From Hericium rajendrae (Eukaryota > Basidiomycota > Agaricomycetes > Russulales > Hericiaceae), in assembly GCA_033439255.1 (NCBI GenBank), contig CM065887.1, forward strand, positions 62,001 to 126,000: 64,000 bases of DNA, in the 5' to 3' direction. The notes below the pieces were generated by a model, which was not told the DNA's origin, did no database searches, and saw only the letters and a list, made by a program, of their open reading frames with translations. Positions 1 to 10,575 of this stretch are shown here, one piece after another. The position numbers and the translations under genes are program-made. The first letter of the stretch is position 1; every line of letters begins with the position of its first letter.

Positions 1-149
1 TAGTAAGGGGAGCTATGGCTCCTATGATTACTATACTGGCTATGTTCAATGAGCTAGACACCGAAGAAATTTCTTAGATTTAAAGAAAAAGACATTACAA
101 GTAGTCTACTATTTTACTAAAGTATCTAAGTTCCTAATTAGAGACCTCA

Positions 150-1000
150 CATGCGCGCACAAGGGCACGCGCAGACGACGTGGTGCCCGTCATCGGAACC
201 ATCATGCCCGCACCATGCGTGGCTCCACGCGCCGTCGCCATGCCGTTGCCGGTGTGCGGGGCCTTGCGCGTGCAGATGGGACTGCCCGCAGCTGCCCATG
301 CGCGCGGTCGCCGACGTGCGTGGGGCGTGCGTGGCCTCGGACGCGCAGACGGCGCCGTGCGCGGCTATCTCGCCATGCGTGCTTACGCGCGCTGGCGCGG
401 TCGTCTGTGGCCGTATGCAGGGGAGCCGTGCGTGACAGCCCGCATACTGGCAGGGCCGTGCACGGCTGCCCGTGCTATGCGTGCGTGGCGCAGTCCTCCA
501 CGGCCGTGTGCAGGCGGCGCGCGGCCGCGAGAAAGCGAGGGCGTGGCGGCGGGCGACCACCCGCGCGTTGGCAAGGCCGGGCGCGGCGACGCTCGCCGTG
601 CGTGTGTGCGCGTACGCGGTGACGCGGTCGTCTGCGACCGTGCGAGGGCGGGGCGGGGCGAGGGCGGGGCGGGGCGTGCGTGACAGCCCGCAAGCCAGCG
701 GGGCCGTGCACGGCGCAAGGCGGTGGACGGCCGCGCCAGCGCACGCATTCGCGTGCTGGCAGCCGCGGACGACTCGGCCAGCGTGCGCATGCGCGGGGCT
801 ACTCGCGGCTGCGGGCGACCTCAACGGCCGCGGACTGTCCCGCCAGCCCATGCACAGCGCGGGCAGCTGCCCGCAGCTGCCCGCGCAGCGTGCGCAGGCG
901 CGGATGCGCTGGCGATCGTCCGCGGCCGTGCGCGCGGACTTGCCGGCGCGCGTGGCCCAAGCACGCTGGCGGGGCCACGCGCATGCATCCTGCTGGCAGT
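150..1000. repeat. GC-rich degenerate tandem block of F1
   Basis: Low-complexity DNA built from GTGCGTGCG, GCGCGCTGGC and GGCCGTGCACGGC words. Open frames exist on both strands only because stop codons are rare at this GC content. The same block is found in F2 (42960-43900). It lies downstream, in the minus direction, of the hairpin intron module and would be transcribed if that unit is active. I see no protein domain. Confidence 0.75.
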
Positions 1001-1102
1001 GGGAGGCGAGGGCGAGTCGGGGGCGGGAGTGGAAGTGGGACCGGGGCTTGTGGGTTGGTGTTGCAGTAGAGGGCGAGCACGTCGTACGACGTTTAGTCGG
1101 GC

Positions 1103-1122
1103 CTCGTTGCCGTGGCAACGAG
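1103..1122. promoter_or_regulatory. Perfect 20-bp palindrome of RFX X-box form
   Basis: CTCGTTGCCGTGGCAACGAG is its own reverse complement and contains GTTGCC-GT-GGCAAC, which fits the RFX-family X-box consensus (known from Crt1/Sak1-type factors). It recurs at the matching place in F2 (43965-43988) and F3/G (7701-7720; imperfect at 7451-7468). Binding is inferred, not shown. Confidence 0.5.
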
Positions 1123-1225
1123 ACCGACGTCGGCGTCGACGACGGCGTTGTCGAGGGAGTGGGAAAGGGTGGTGTCGTAGGCGTGGCCGCGGGGTGTGGA
1201 GGGCGGGGCGTGGTCGCGAAAAGAC

Positions 1226-1300
1226 ACGAGTATCGTTCGAAAACGAACGATACTCGTATGATTAGCACAAAAACAAAAAAAGACGACTATTGTACTTACC
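1226..1300 (-). other. Hairpin intron module (minus strand), F1
   Basis: On the minus strand a GTAAGT donor (plus 1294-1299) is followed by a TGCTAAT branch-point match (plus 1261-1266). Directly after it comes a perfect 14-bp stem with a 4-nt loop (1226-1257). The arrangement is donor, branch point, hairpin, then the GC-rich block. The same order is found in eight other copies in the window. Confidence 0.6.
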
Positions 1301-1700
1301 TTAGTTCCCTCGGCATCCCTGCGAGACCTCCCGACCGTCGAATGACACCGTGCGTTGCGTATAGAAAGAGGTTGGGGCACGGGAGGGAGAGGACGGACTC
1401 GGAGTGAAAGGTGAACGAAGTTGAACGCACCAAGTCGCACGTCGAGTGCCACAGCAAGCACTCGACTCGCGCGGCTGGCGGTTTCGAGCTCAACAACTCA
1501 AATAAAATCTTTAAAAATCCAAATAAAACGCCGCACGTATAACTTTGTTGTATCTAGACTATGAATGAGCCAGGCATGTATCTACTCTACTCTACATTCT
1601 CGAGCAACCGATGTACCTTAGTGAAGTCTGCATCAGTAGCCTCTGCCGCGGCGCCCGGCAACCGCCGGCCAGCTGTAATTCGGGCTCCGACGCGCTCGCC

Positions 1701-1707
1701 TATATAA
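1701..1707 (+). promoter_or_regulatory. TATA box of F1 plus-strand unit
   Basis: TATATAA followed by a pyrimidine-rich stretch (CTCTTTCTCTTTCG...CATCTCTCGTCTCTC) typical of fungal transcription starts. Equivalent boxes lie at about 11737-11743 in F3 and about 44558-44563 in F2, each followed by similar CT-rich DNA and then by a GTAAGT donor. This looks like a conserved Pol II promoter for a spliced non-coding transcript. Confidence 0.5.
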
Positions 1708-1804
1708 GGCATGCGCGACGCGCGTCCTCTTTCTCTTTCGTACCACTACCATCTCTCGTCTCTCGTCTTTCGCCATTCTCTCCTCTCTTCAACTCTTTAT
1801 ATCC

Positions 1805-2010
1805 GGTAAGTCCTTATGTTGTTACATTGTTGACTTATACTTATGCTTATTATTATCTTTGTAGACTTGAATATTTTCGCTTTTTCTTCTCTTTGTGGTA
1901 AGTCTTATATTTTGTTCTATCTTTCTATTGTTTACTTACAATAAGTTGTTGACTTTTAAGGTTTCATTTTCGCTTTTTATTGTCTTTGAGGAGTAAGTCC
2001 TTTTCGTTGT
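1805..2010 (+). other. ATTTTCGC micro-exon series of F1
   Basis: Successive GTAAGT donors and TAG/AAG acceptors frame short segments that each carry ATTTTCGCTTTTT, for example between TTTGTAG near 1863 and GTAAGT near 1899, then again near 1960-1990. F2 and F3 repeat the arrangement. No coding capacity is visible. Confidence 0.45.
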
Positions 2011-2519
2011 ATCTTTTATCTAATCTAATCTAACTTATGTTTGTAAATATATATAGATTTACTAACTTTATACTATAATGTAGTTCTCTTGTATATTAGT
2101 GTCTTTTGTATATTAGTGTTTAATAAAATGATATGTTTTTAAAATTTCGATGTTTTGTTTGTTTAAAATATTCTGACTATAAGCATATAAAACAATTTTT
2201 TATAGTATTATTAGGTAATATAATACTTACAGGTGACATAGAGTAGATAGCAATCCTAATAGGCTAGATATAATATGATAATGAGCATATAGAATATAAC
2301 TGACATAGCTAATATAGCTAATATAGCTATCATAGCTATGCCTTATGCTTTGGTAGCTATCATAGCTATCATAGCTAGACATAGCAATCCTATTTGACTA
2401 CATAGCTTGCCATAGACTGCTCTTCAGCTATGGGGGCCCTATGTATAAAAGGGGATTGCTATGGAACTATGACTTCTATATAAACAATATAGGGCAACAT
2501 AGCACTGGTACATTTTTCA

Positions 2520-2937
2520 GATGAACGAGATAGAACTCAGCTGTCTCCTCATGGAAGGACGTCGAGGCCTTGGCGTAAATGCGGATGTTCTGGTTGACTG
2601 AATAGCGGACCCAGCCCATGATGTTTTCGGAGTTGTCCACATTGCGAACGGGAAAGGGTTTAGGGAGTTTCTTGAGGGGGAACTGGTGTTTCTTGGCAAA
2701 CTCGGGGTGCATAATGATGCCTTCTGCACCACTATCGAGAAGTGCCTCAGCATTGATTTGTTTCTTGATCGGGGTAGTGATAATCTTGGCCTGGAGCGTA
2801 ATGGACGGTGTCTGACGGTTGGGCGTGATAGCGGACATGCACAAAGATGATGGATACGATTGCTCACAGGGGTCGGATAGTACAGAGAAGTGATTTGACG
2901 GATCAAAGAAATGTTTCTTGCCACCCACGGATGACAT
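2520..2937 (-). pseudogene. Gypsy-1 pol start, retropepsin-like part
   Basis: Begins with the GGKKHFFDPSN segment seen in the other two copies and includes DSGAEG, the aspartic-protease active-site triad context. It ends where F1 is inserted. Fossil fragment. Confidence 0.8.
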
Positions 2938-2951
2938 AACCGGAGGGCACT

Positions 2952-3941
2952 TTAAAAACCCTCAACCATATCCTTTAATGCAGCTTTTGCCTCTTCCCTC
3001 TCTTCCTCGCTCAAGTCCTTCAACTGCAACGATAAGTCAGCGATGGACCTGTTGATGGCGGGGACAGCGAGGGCGGCGGCTGCATCTTCTGGAGCTACTC
3101 CCGGGGCAGAGCCGGTTTCTAGCACTCGGACATGAGGGATTGGGGCACGGGGGTTGGAGTCGGCATTGAGGGGGCAGTCGCGGAAGCCATGGCCCTTCTG
3201 GCGGCAGCGGAAGCAACCGCCCTCACACCTGAGACGCTCACAGTCAGGCTCCGAGAGTTTGGGCAGTGGGGCACCTGTAGCAGCAACTGTGCGGGATCGG
3301 CCAGTAGATGTGGACTGAGGGGAGCGAGTGCTCACCGAGGTGCACCCAGTTGTAGGGCGGGGACTCTGGAACCGGGTGCGCATGAGGTAGGCAGCATTCC
3401 TGTCACGGGCCCTCGCCTTCCACTCATCCAGGGTGGTGGGCGTGGGGTAGCTGCACTGGCAATCATCCCGCAAGGCGCTGTTGAGGCCATGCAGGAACCA
3501 ATCGATCAGGGCCACATCGTTGTAGCCGGTGTGAGGAGCGAAGGACTCGAACTCGGTGATGTAGTCGACTACCGGGCGTGTACCCATCTGGAGGGTCTGG
3601 ATGGCATGGGAGGCGTCCTTGGAGTCGTCAAGGGGGGAGAAGTCCAAATTGAAGCAAGTTCGAAGGGCAGCGAGGTTGGCGTAGCGAGGGACATGGGCTG
3701 GAGATGTGTTTGCAGCCACAAGATCATCGTCCTCAAGGATCTCCTCGACACGCTGGGTGGCCCACTGGCCGGCAATAGGGCCCTGGCAGAGGTCGAGGAA
3801 GAGGGAGATCTGGGCAGTATCATCTTTATACCGGGTAGAGTTGGCGCGAAGGAATAAGCGAATACGCAACTGGAACTCCTTGGACTTGGAATGATCTCCC
3901 TCAAAGGGAGCAGGTTTGATGCCGATCTCAGGGTTGGACAT
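2952..3941 (-). CDS. gag: Gypsy-1 gag, CCHC zinc knuckle
   Basis: About 329 residues. It has a retrotransposon gag core (PFEGDHSKSKEFQLRIRLFL onward) and a CCHC knuckle, CFRCRQKGHGFRDC, near residue 242, followed by an acidic C-terminal tail. It is nearly identical to the Gypsy-2 gag (28243-29232). Part of a fossil element. Confidence 0.85.
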   Translation of the reverse strand: MSNPEIGIKPAPFEGDHSKSKEFQLRIRLFLRANSTRYKDDTAQISLFLDLCQGPIAGQWATQRVEEILEDDDLVAANTSPAHVPRYANLAALRTCFNLDFSPLDDSKDASHAIQTLQMGTRPVVDYITEFESFAPHTGYNDVALIDWFLHGLNSALRDDCQCSYPTPTTLDEWKARARDRNAAYLMRTRFQSPRPTTGCTSVSTRSPQSTSTGRSRTVAATGAPLPKLSEPDCERLRCEGGCFRCRQKGHGFRDCPLNADSNPRAPIPHVRVLETGSAPGVAPEDAAAALAVPAINRSIADLSLQLKDLSEEEREEAKAALKDMVEGF

Positions 3942-5166
3942 GTCGTCGAGCGGCTGAACAGGGGGAGCTGGGGCGATGATTGGTTTGACGTTGACGGTGG
4001 ATGTGGATGTAACAGTGGTAACAGGTGGAGTGGGTGAGGGGATTGGTATCGGGGTTGGGATGCGAGGGGGTAGCGGTGAGCGGAGGACTGCGAGCCGGGC
4101 AACTCGCTCTTGCTCGCGGGCTTCTAGGACTTGGTGAGAGAGAGCGAGTTCAGGTTCAGTGATGAAAACGCTACTGGCCTGCCAAAACCACTGATCTCTT
4201 CCTTCTACTAGGTTTGGTCTCCAGCCAACGACTAGGCGTCGAGAGTTGGAATGGTACGCATAGTACTTCCTGGTAACGGCGTTGAAGATGATACCTGTTG
4301 GTACAAAGAGGGGTTCGGTGCGTGCAGGAGGGGAGTCGATACTAGGAGGGGCAATGGTGGGGAGCGGTGGAGTGGCTGGGTGTAGGCGGTGGTGTTCTTC
4401 TCTGGCAACGTCGAAGTCGACGAGTTCGAGGTAGGGGAAGTCTTCGCGCTCAGCGAAGTACCACTGGTGGGTGGCAGGGTCTTGGTGAGAAAAGTGGATC
4501 CGGGCGATGCCAGCAAGGGTGTAAATGTGGTAGTCCCCAAGGGACTCGAAGATCCCGAGTGGGAAGGGTGCAGTGGTCTGGAAGCGGGGGTCGGTGGAAT
4601 CAATGGTGACAACCTACAGGAAGTCTGCCGCAACTGGACGACGTCCAAGGGCATGAGGGTACAAGGTGGTGGAGTACGGGGTTCTGAGGAATTGGTGGCC
4701 GAGGCGTTCTCTGGCCCACACAGGCTCAGGCGAGGGTTCTGGGGTGAAGAAACCTAGTGTGCAAAAGGGGAATGAGGTCGATGGCAGGATGCTCGCAGGG
4801 GATGCTCGGTTGGGTTGGCGACAGTGGTAGGCGATGTCCGAGGCACCAAATGTGAATTCTTGCAAGTCGACGTCAAAAGCAACTCGAATTCGAATGTATA
4901 AGGCAATGGAGATAGCACCTGCATGTGGTTTCCACGATCTCAATCGAAACCAAACTCCTTCGGCTTCCCAACGCTTCACAGCACAATAGCAGAGGAGGGG
5001 AATGAGTGCACTGCCCTCGATGGTGTTGGCAATGGGGAAGGGGAGATGAGGCTGATGGAATGGATGTCGAGATACGGTGAAAATGTCAGCGGTGAAGGGT
5101 TCAAAGAAGAGAGGTATGATGGGCGATAGTAGGGAGGTGAGGCGGGTGTATGAGAGATTGTCCAGG

Positions 5167-5589
5167 TGTCAAGACTCAGTCATAGACAGCAGAGAACCAC
5201 CCAAGTCACCAGCGATGATGAGAGCGAGAGAGCAGAGAGTGACTAGCAGCGCAGTGACCTGTATTGGAGGTACAGTACGGTACAGACGAAATGGACAATC
5301 TAGGGAAATAGGCGAGCAACAGGGAGCCTATAAGTACTGGGACGACAATGGGAAAAGAACAATGGACACCATAACGGGTCGAACAATAGAGTGAGAACAA
5401 TGGTGGCCAAAAGGAGAACAATGGGAGGGAGAACAATAGGATGTCCCAAAGGGGAACAAGGGCATGGGTGAAGGATAGCCCCAGGTCATGTGAGGAAGTG
5501 AACATGTGATGGGGCTGCTGGAGCACATGATCGATGCGATGCCTTGATGGCAGAGAAGAAGGCGGAGAGAAATGGAGCGATCCGTGACA
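5167..5589 (-). repeat. Gypsy-1 5' LTR (423 bp)
   Basis: Starts TGTCAAGACTC and ends CGTGACA (TG...CA with TGTCA/TGACA inverted tips). Same length and sequence family as the four other LTRs in the window. Confidence 0.9.
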
Positions 5590-5754
5590 GATGTTGCACT
5601 TCAAAACTGAGTTTTGATTATGTAAGCAATGCCTCAACAGCTGTTAAGGTGTTTGCTCAGGTTCAATTCCACCTCTGGCCATTTTGTTTTTTCTTGTATT
5701 TTAATTTATAATAAATGTGTTTAATGCTTGACAAGTAAAACTTATGTGTATTGA
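5590..5754. other. Spacer between Gypsy-1 and F3
   Basis: Unique DNA flanking both elements. It contains GGTTCAATTCC near 5670, which resembles a Pol III B box, but no partner A box or folded acceptor stem is apparent. Nothing else is recognised. Confidence 0.4.
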
Positions 5755-7303
5755 CATCTGAGAGATTAAAATTTTATATAGTCTAGTGTTCATCTATATG
5801 TCCTATCATAATGCTATTAGGTCTGTCATCATCTATGTAGCTATCTTTCTCAACTATATAAGGCTATGAGGCCTATCATAGCTTATATAGCAGTAGTTAG
5901 ACACTATATAGTGCTATATATTTCTAAGGGGCAGCTATAGCTGCTATATAAATTCACTGGCTTGCTATGGTCCCTATGGTCCTTATGATCCCTACAGTAA
6001 GTGAGATATGAATACTATTATTACTACCTTAGAAGTCAATTAAGTACAAAAAAAATCAATTATATTTAATGTGGCTAGTAGTACAATCAATTACACTACT
6101 AATATGAACAACGCATGCCACATGGACAAGCGCGCTCAAGCGCATGGGGCGCAGCAGGCGTACGGGGCACAGGAGTCGTGCATGCAGCACAGCAGGCCTA
6201 TCCACGAGGTGCTGGGCCCGTGTGCAAGGTGTTGGCCTATCCATGAGGCACTAGGTCTGTGTGTGAGGCACAGGAAGCACTGGGGCCATGCGCACTGGCG
6301 TTGGGCTGCAGTGGGCTCATATGCAAGATGTGGGGTATGCACGAGGTGCAGCAGGGCACGGCGGCAGGTGTGCTCGAGTTGCCGGGGTGTGGTAGGCCCA
6401 TGCGCGAAGCGCGACACACATGGGTGATGCATCGGGGTCCAGTGGCCATGCACAAGGCACGCCAGATGTTGCACAGGGCGCGGGGCTCCCGCTGGCTTGT
6501 GTGCAAGATATTGCAGGTGCGGCAGCATTGTACACATCAGTAAACCTGGAAATTTCTGATTGATATCTGATTGTATCTGATTTGATCTGATTCAGACCAT
6601 TCAGACAGTCAGATGAGTCAGGTAGGTCTCTATCGTCCAGTGTCTTTCAGATAAAAGTGTCTGATTTCAGAACAAAGTCTGAGTATCAGATAGCCATCTG
6701 AGTGTCAGATCTTATCTGAGAGTCAGACAGCCATCTAAATATCAGATCTTGTCTGAGAGTCAGACAGCCATCTGAATATCAGACAATTGTCTGGAATGTC
6801 AGATCTTATCTAAGTATCAGAGTTTATCTGAGAGGCAGATGTTCTCTGATATTTATCTTAGTTGTATCTGAGGTCAGACTTATGATTGGATATCAGATCA
6901 AAGTCTGACATAAGATAATGTCTAACAGTCAGATGTCTAGATAAACCTTCAGATTTCAGACATTGTGCAAAAGCAGGCTTATTTCTCAGACATATTTGAG
7001 TTCACACTCAAAATCAGATAGAAGCCATATAAGGTCAGACATCAGAATCAGTCTAATTATATGATATTCATCTCTAGGACTTGGGTCTAGAGATAAGTAC
7101 ACATAGTCAAGAGGAGATGCATGGGAATGGAGTCATCATGTTGGAGTGCAGGAAGGGGTGCATCGGAGGTCAGATGAGGTGTAACCAAAGAGAAATGATT
7201 TAGTACAAAAAAATGAGAAAAGAATACCATACTCACCTGCGAAGGACCTACTGTGCTGTCACGAGACTACAGGGCATCGAGAGTCTAAGTACAAAGAAAG
7301 AAG

Positions 7304-7400
7304 GCATCACTCGATAACGAGCAATGCTCTCTTTGTTAGTACATGAGAACAACCAAGATTAACAAGATTAACTTACAATTGTTTGTTACCCTAGAGACTG
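7304..7400 (-). other. Hairpin intron module (minus), G
   Basis: On the minus strand a GTAAGT donor (near plus 7372) is followed by a GTACTAAC branch point (plus 7335-7342) and a 10-bp hairpin with two mismatches (7304-7327). A second GTGAGT donor lies further along near 7233. Confidence 0.45.
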
Positions 7401-7700
7401 CCACGAATCCGTTCGACAGCGACTGGACAGCGCACGATGTTTATCGAGCTTCGTTGCCACAGCAACGAGGATCGATGTCGACGCTGACGCCGCGGGTGGG
7501 GTTGAGGGAAGCAGAGGGGTGGAGGCTTGCGGACGTGGTGCACACGCTCGGGGCATGCGCGGAGGCAGAAAGCGATGGAGCAGATGCATGCGAGCTTTTG
7601 AGAGCTCGCTCGAGTCGTGGACAGTGACCGCGGGCTGTTGAAGCCACGCGGGAATGCGCAGGAGGCGGGGCGAGGCGCATTGAATAACGTGCAGCCGAGC

Positions 7701-7720
7701 CTCGTTGCCACGGCAACGAG
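7701..7720. promoter_or_regulatory. RFX X-box-like palindrome in G
   Basis: CTCGTTGCCACGGCAACGAG contains GTTGCC-AC-GGCAAC. An imperfect sister lies at 7451-7468. The same site is present in F1 and F2. Confidence 0.45.
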
Positions 7721-7851
7721 ACTCGACGATGTTGCCGGCGAGGTTGTCGAAGGAGTGGGATGGGGGCGGGTTCATAAGCATGGTTGCGGGGTGTCGTAGG
7801 GGGAATATAGGGTGGTGCTGGGGGTGATCTGGGCATCAAAGGGAAGGATCA

Positions 7852-7922
7852 ACGAGCATCACTCGAGTGATGCTCGTTTTGTTAGCATAACACGACAAGA
7901 ATTGAGGACTGTTCTACTTACC
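7852..7922 (-). other. Hairpin intron module (minus), G, perfect 26-bp palindrome
   Basis: Minus-strand GTAAGT donor at plus 7916-7921, a GCTAAC branch-point match near 7880, then a perfect palindrome at 7852-7877 with arms ACGAGCATCACTC / GAGTGATGCTCGT and no loop. Confidence 0.55.
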
Positions 7923-8261
7923 TAAGCCCCTCAACCTGGCTACAACCCTCCTAAACGTCGAACAATGTGAGGCGGCATGTGTGAAGAGGAAGAAGACGGG
8001 TGGGACGAGAGATCTATGAGACTAGTTACGAGTCTCAGTAAGGGAGTTGAACGTTGAAACGTTGAACTGTTGAACGTTGAAGTCGACGCGCGTTGCCGGG
8101 GATTGCCGGTCGGGGATTGCCGACCGGGCCGTTGGCTTGCCGGAAGCTCAACGTGCGTTGAAACGTTAGAGTCGTACTTGCTGTCTTTCGTCTCTCCTCC
8201 CCTCCATTCTTTCTTCATTTTCTGATCCCCTGAAGGCCTGAGGGGCTTAGTCGAGGCCTAG

Positions 8262-8360
8262 GTAAGTCGCTAGGTCTATTATTGTATATGTTCATTGTAC
8301 TAACTCGGGGAGTACTGCTCGTTTTCGAGCAGTACTCCCTATTTTCGCACTCTCTGACAT
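8262..8360 (+). other. Hairpin intron module (plus), G
   Basis: GTAAGT donor at 8262, TACTAAC branch point at 8298-8304, then a hairpin at 8308-8339 with 14-bp arms beginning GGGAGTACTGCTCG. An ATTTTCGC word and a possible acceptor follow. It mirrors the minus-strand module at 7852-7922, so the two transcription units diverge. Confidence 0.6.
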
Positions 8361-8427
8361 CAATTCGAAGGCCGGAAGGACGCGTTAGAAGGCCGGACGG
8401 GCTTACTGGAGGCTAGATGGCTCTAAG

Positions 8428-8520
8428 GTGAGTCCTAAATTTAGTATTTCATCGTCTTTCGTGCTAATCTCGGGAGTACTGCTCGATAACGAGCAGTACT
8501 CTCCGTTTTCTCGTTTGCAC
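8428..8520 (+). other. Second hairpin intron module (plus), G
   Basis: GTGAGT donor at 8428, GCTAAT branch point at about 8463-8468, and a hairpin at 8472-8503 with arms GGGAGTACTGCTCG / CGAGCAGTACTCTC around ATAA. Confidence 0.6.
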
Positions 8521-8569
8521 CAAACCCCCCACCCCGTCCGTCGCGTGTCTCACGCCCTCCTCCCCCGCG

Positions 8570-9345
8570 CAGGCTACTGGGTCCGAAATCTGTGCATTTC
8601 GGGCCCCACAGGTACGTGGGCCTTTTGTTATCGTATTTCCCTGCCCGCGCAGGCTGGGGTGCCCGAAACGTTTTCGTTTTGGGCCCTACAGCTGCGCGGG
8701 CCTCCGAATTTTGTATCTACCTGCCCGTAGCACCTGTGGTGCCCGAAACGTTTTCGTTTCAGGCCCTACAGCTGCGCGGGCCTTCAATTATCGTATCTAC
8801 GTGCCCGCGCAGGTGTGGGGTCCGAAACGTTTTCGTTTCGGGCCCTATAGATGCGTGGGCATTCTATTTTCGTATCTACCTGCCCACGCAAGCTGTGGGG
8901 CCCGAAACGTTCACGTTTCGGGCCCTACAGATGCATGGACATTCGACTATGGTGTCTACCTGCCCGCGCAAGCTGTGGGGCCCGAAACATCATCGTTTCG
9001 GGCCCTACAGATACGTGGGCCTTCTATTTTCGTATCTACCTGCCCGCGCAAGCTGTGGGGCCCGAAACATCATCGTTTCGGGCCCTACAGATGTGCGGGC
9101 CTTCGATTTTCGTAGTTACCTCCCCGCGCAGGCTGTAGGGCCGGAAACGAGAACGTTTCGGGTCCTACAGATGCGCAGACCTTCGGCTTTCGTAGCTACC
9201 TACCCGCGCAGGCTGTAGGGCCCGAAACGATAACGTTTCGGGTCCTACAGATGTGCGGACCTTCGGTTTTCGTAGTTACCTGCCCGCGCATGCTGTGGGG
9301 TTCGAAACGAGAATGTTTCGGGTCCTACAGGCACGTGGGCCTTCA
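8570..9345. repeat. About ten 80-bp tandem repeats, each with a GGGCCCGAAAC hairpin
   Basis: Units of roughly 80 bp contain CCCGAAAC ... GTTTCGGGCCC, a stem of about 11 bp with a short variable centre (TTTT, TCAC, ATCATC, GAGA, GATA). A spacer with ATTTTCGTATCTACCTGCCC follows. Copies near 8583, 8660, 8740, 8820, 8899, 8980, 9061, 9141, 9220 and 9301 keep the stem while the centre changes. The unit length is not a multiple of three, so the open frame crossing it is not a conserved protein repeat. Confidence 0.8.
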
Positions 9346-9349
9346 GTGA

Positions 9350-10575
9350 TCATGTCAAGTTGTCAATTTATGCATGTTAAATCTAGACTCTGCAAAGCTG
9401 TTGTGAGTACTCAGCCTAAGTTCAGATTGAGCTCAAGTCCAATTTAAAATCAAAGTCTGATTTTCCATTTGATCCCGGTGCCAGTTCTGATTTTATAGCA
9501 GCCATTCAGATCCAGATTTAAGCTTGGATTTGATTTCTGTGGTGCTCAGGTTCACTTTCTGACCTTTAAGTCTGAGACAACTGTAAATATCTGATGAAAT
9601 TTTAGATGTCTGATGTGTCTGAAGGCTTATCTGACTTTGTCTGATAAATAGCTACTGTCTAACTCTCATTTAATGTCTGACAAGATCAATAATGTCTGAA
9701 ACAAGTTCATAAGTCTTATATGTTTAAAAGAACCTAAATGATAAGGACTTATTTGACTTAATTGAAAAGTAGCAGCTATTTGACTTTAATTCAATCTCTG
9801 AAAGACTTAATAATGTCTGATCAAAGTTCAAAAGTCTGGCATATCTAAAAGTATCTGAATAATAGAGACCTATCTGACTCTATCTGAAAAGTAACAATTG
9901 TCTGACATTTATTGAATGTCTAACAAAATAATCTTCATCTGACAGATTTTTAAAATTCTGACATGTCTGAAAAAATCTGAATGATAGAGACCTACCTGAC
10001 TTTGTCTGAAAAGTAGCAATGGTCTGACATTTATTGAATGTCTGATAAGATGATCTTCATCTGACAGATGTGTAAGAATCTGATATGTCTGAGAACATCT
10101 GAACGATAGAGACCTACCTAACTTCATCTAAAAAGTAGCAATGGTCTGATATTTATTAACTGTCTGGCAAAATAATCTTCATCTGACAGATACATAACAA
10201 TCTGACATGTCTGAAAACATCTGGACAATAGGGACCTACCTGACTCTATCTGAAAAGTAGCAATGGTCTGACATTTATTTAATGCCTGACAAAATAACCT
10301 TCATCTGACAGATGTGTAAGAATCTGATATGTCTGAGAACATCTGGATGATAGAGACCTACCTGACTCTATCTGAAAAGTAGCAATAATCTGACTTTAAT
10401 TGAATGTCTGACAAAATTACCTTTATCTGATAGACTTTTAAGAATCTGATAGTTTATATCTGATATTCTTCTGATCTTACAAAATGATCTACACATTATT
10501 TTATTCATATGTGAGTCAGACAAATGGACCTGTTCAGAACTCTCAGACAAAAGTCAGACAGTCAGACTAGTCAGA
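9350..10575. repeat. CTGA/CAGA-rich arm of G with about 180-bp repeats
   Basis: A repeated block containing CTGACATTTATTGAATGTCTGA, CTTCATCTGACAGAT and ATAGAGACCTACCTGACT recurs near 9860, 9990, 10110, 10230 and 10360. It is non-coding. The opposite arm (6541-7090) has similar words. Confidence 0.6.

Larger units (their letters stand above)
1..2519. mobile_element. F1: non-coding CATCTG-type TIR element, left end outside window
   Basis: The first bases match 42810 onward in F2 (42620-45344), so only about 190 bp of the left end is missing. The right end reads ...ACATTTTTCAGATG, the mirror of the left TIR of F2 (CATCTGAAAAAT), and it abuts Gypsy protease sequence at 2520. Internal order is the same as in F2: AT-rich arm, GC-rich degenerate block (150-1000), X-box palindrome (1103-1122), hairpin intron module (1226-1300, minus), a promoter-like zone with a TATA box near 1701, ATTTTCGC micro-exons (1805-2010), and an AT-rich arm with many TAGCTATCATAGCTA-like repeats. 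The long open frames in the GC-rich block occur in all frames, lack domains and are not counted as genes. No transposase is present, so the element is non-autonomous. Confidence 0.8.
2520..5589 (-). mobile_element. Gypsy-1: Ty3/Gypsy chromovirus fossil, interrupted by F1
   Basis: Remnant of the same family as Gypsy-2 and Gypsy-3, in minus orientation. Visible parts are the 5' LTR (5167-5589), a leader of about 1.2 kb, gag (2952-3941) and the start of pol with a retropepsin-like segment (2520-2937). The rest of pol would lie left of F1, outside the window. Gag and the pol start are largely open here; the copy cannot be judged whole because most of it is not visible. Confidence 0.9.

Noticed and set aside
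147-1407. Several long overlapping open frames on both strands
   Set aside because: GC-rich degenerate DNA with all frames open, no domain, biased Arg/Ala/Pro composition; the same occurs in F2 and E blocks.
5640-5690. Possible tRNA or SINE (GGTTCAATTCC); similar near 52200 and 40670
   Set aside because: B-box-like words only; no A box at proper distance and no cloverleaf acceptor pairing.
8592-9218. 208-codon frame across the 80-bp repeats
   Set aside because: Repeat length is not a multiple of three, so successive units are read in different frames; open only by lack of stops.
8570-9345. CRISPR-like appearance of regular hairpin repeats
   Set aside because: Eukaryotic context, no unique spacers, no cas genes; simple tandem array.
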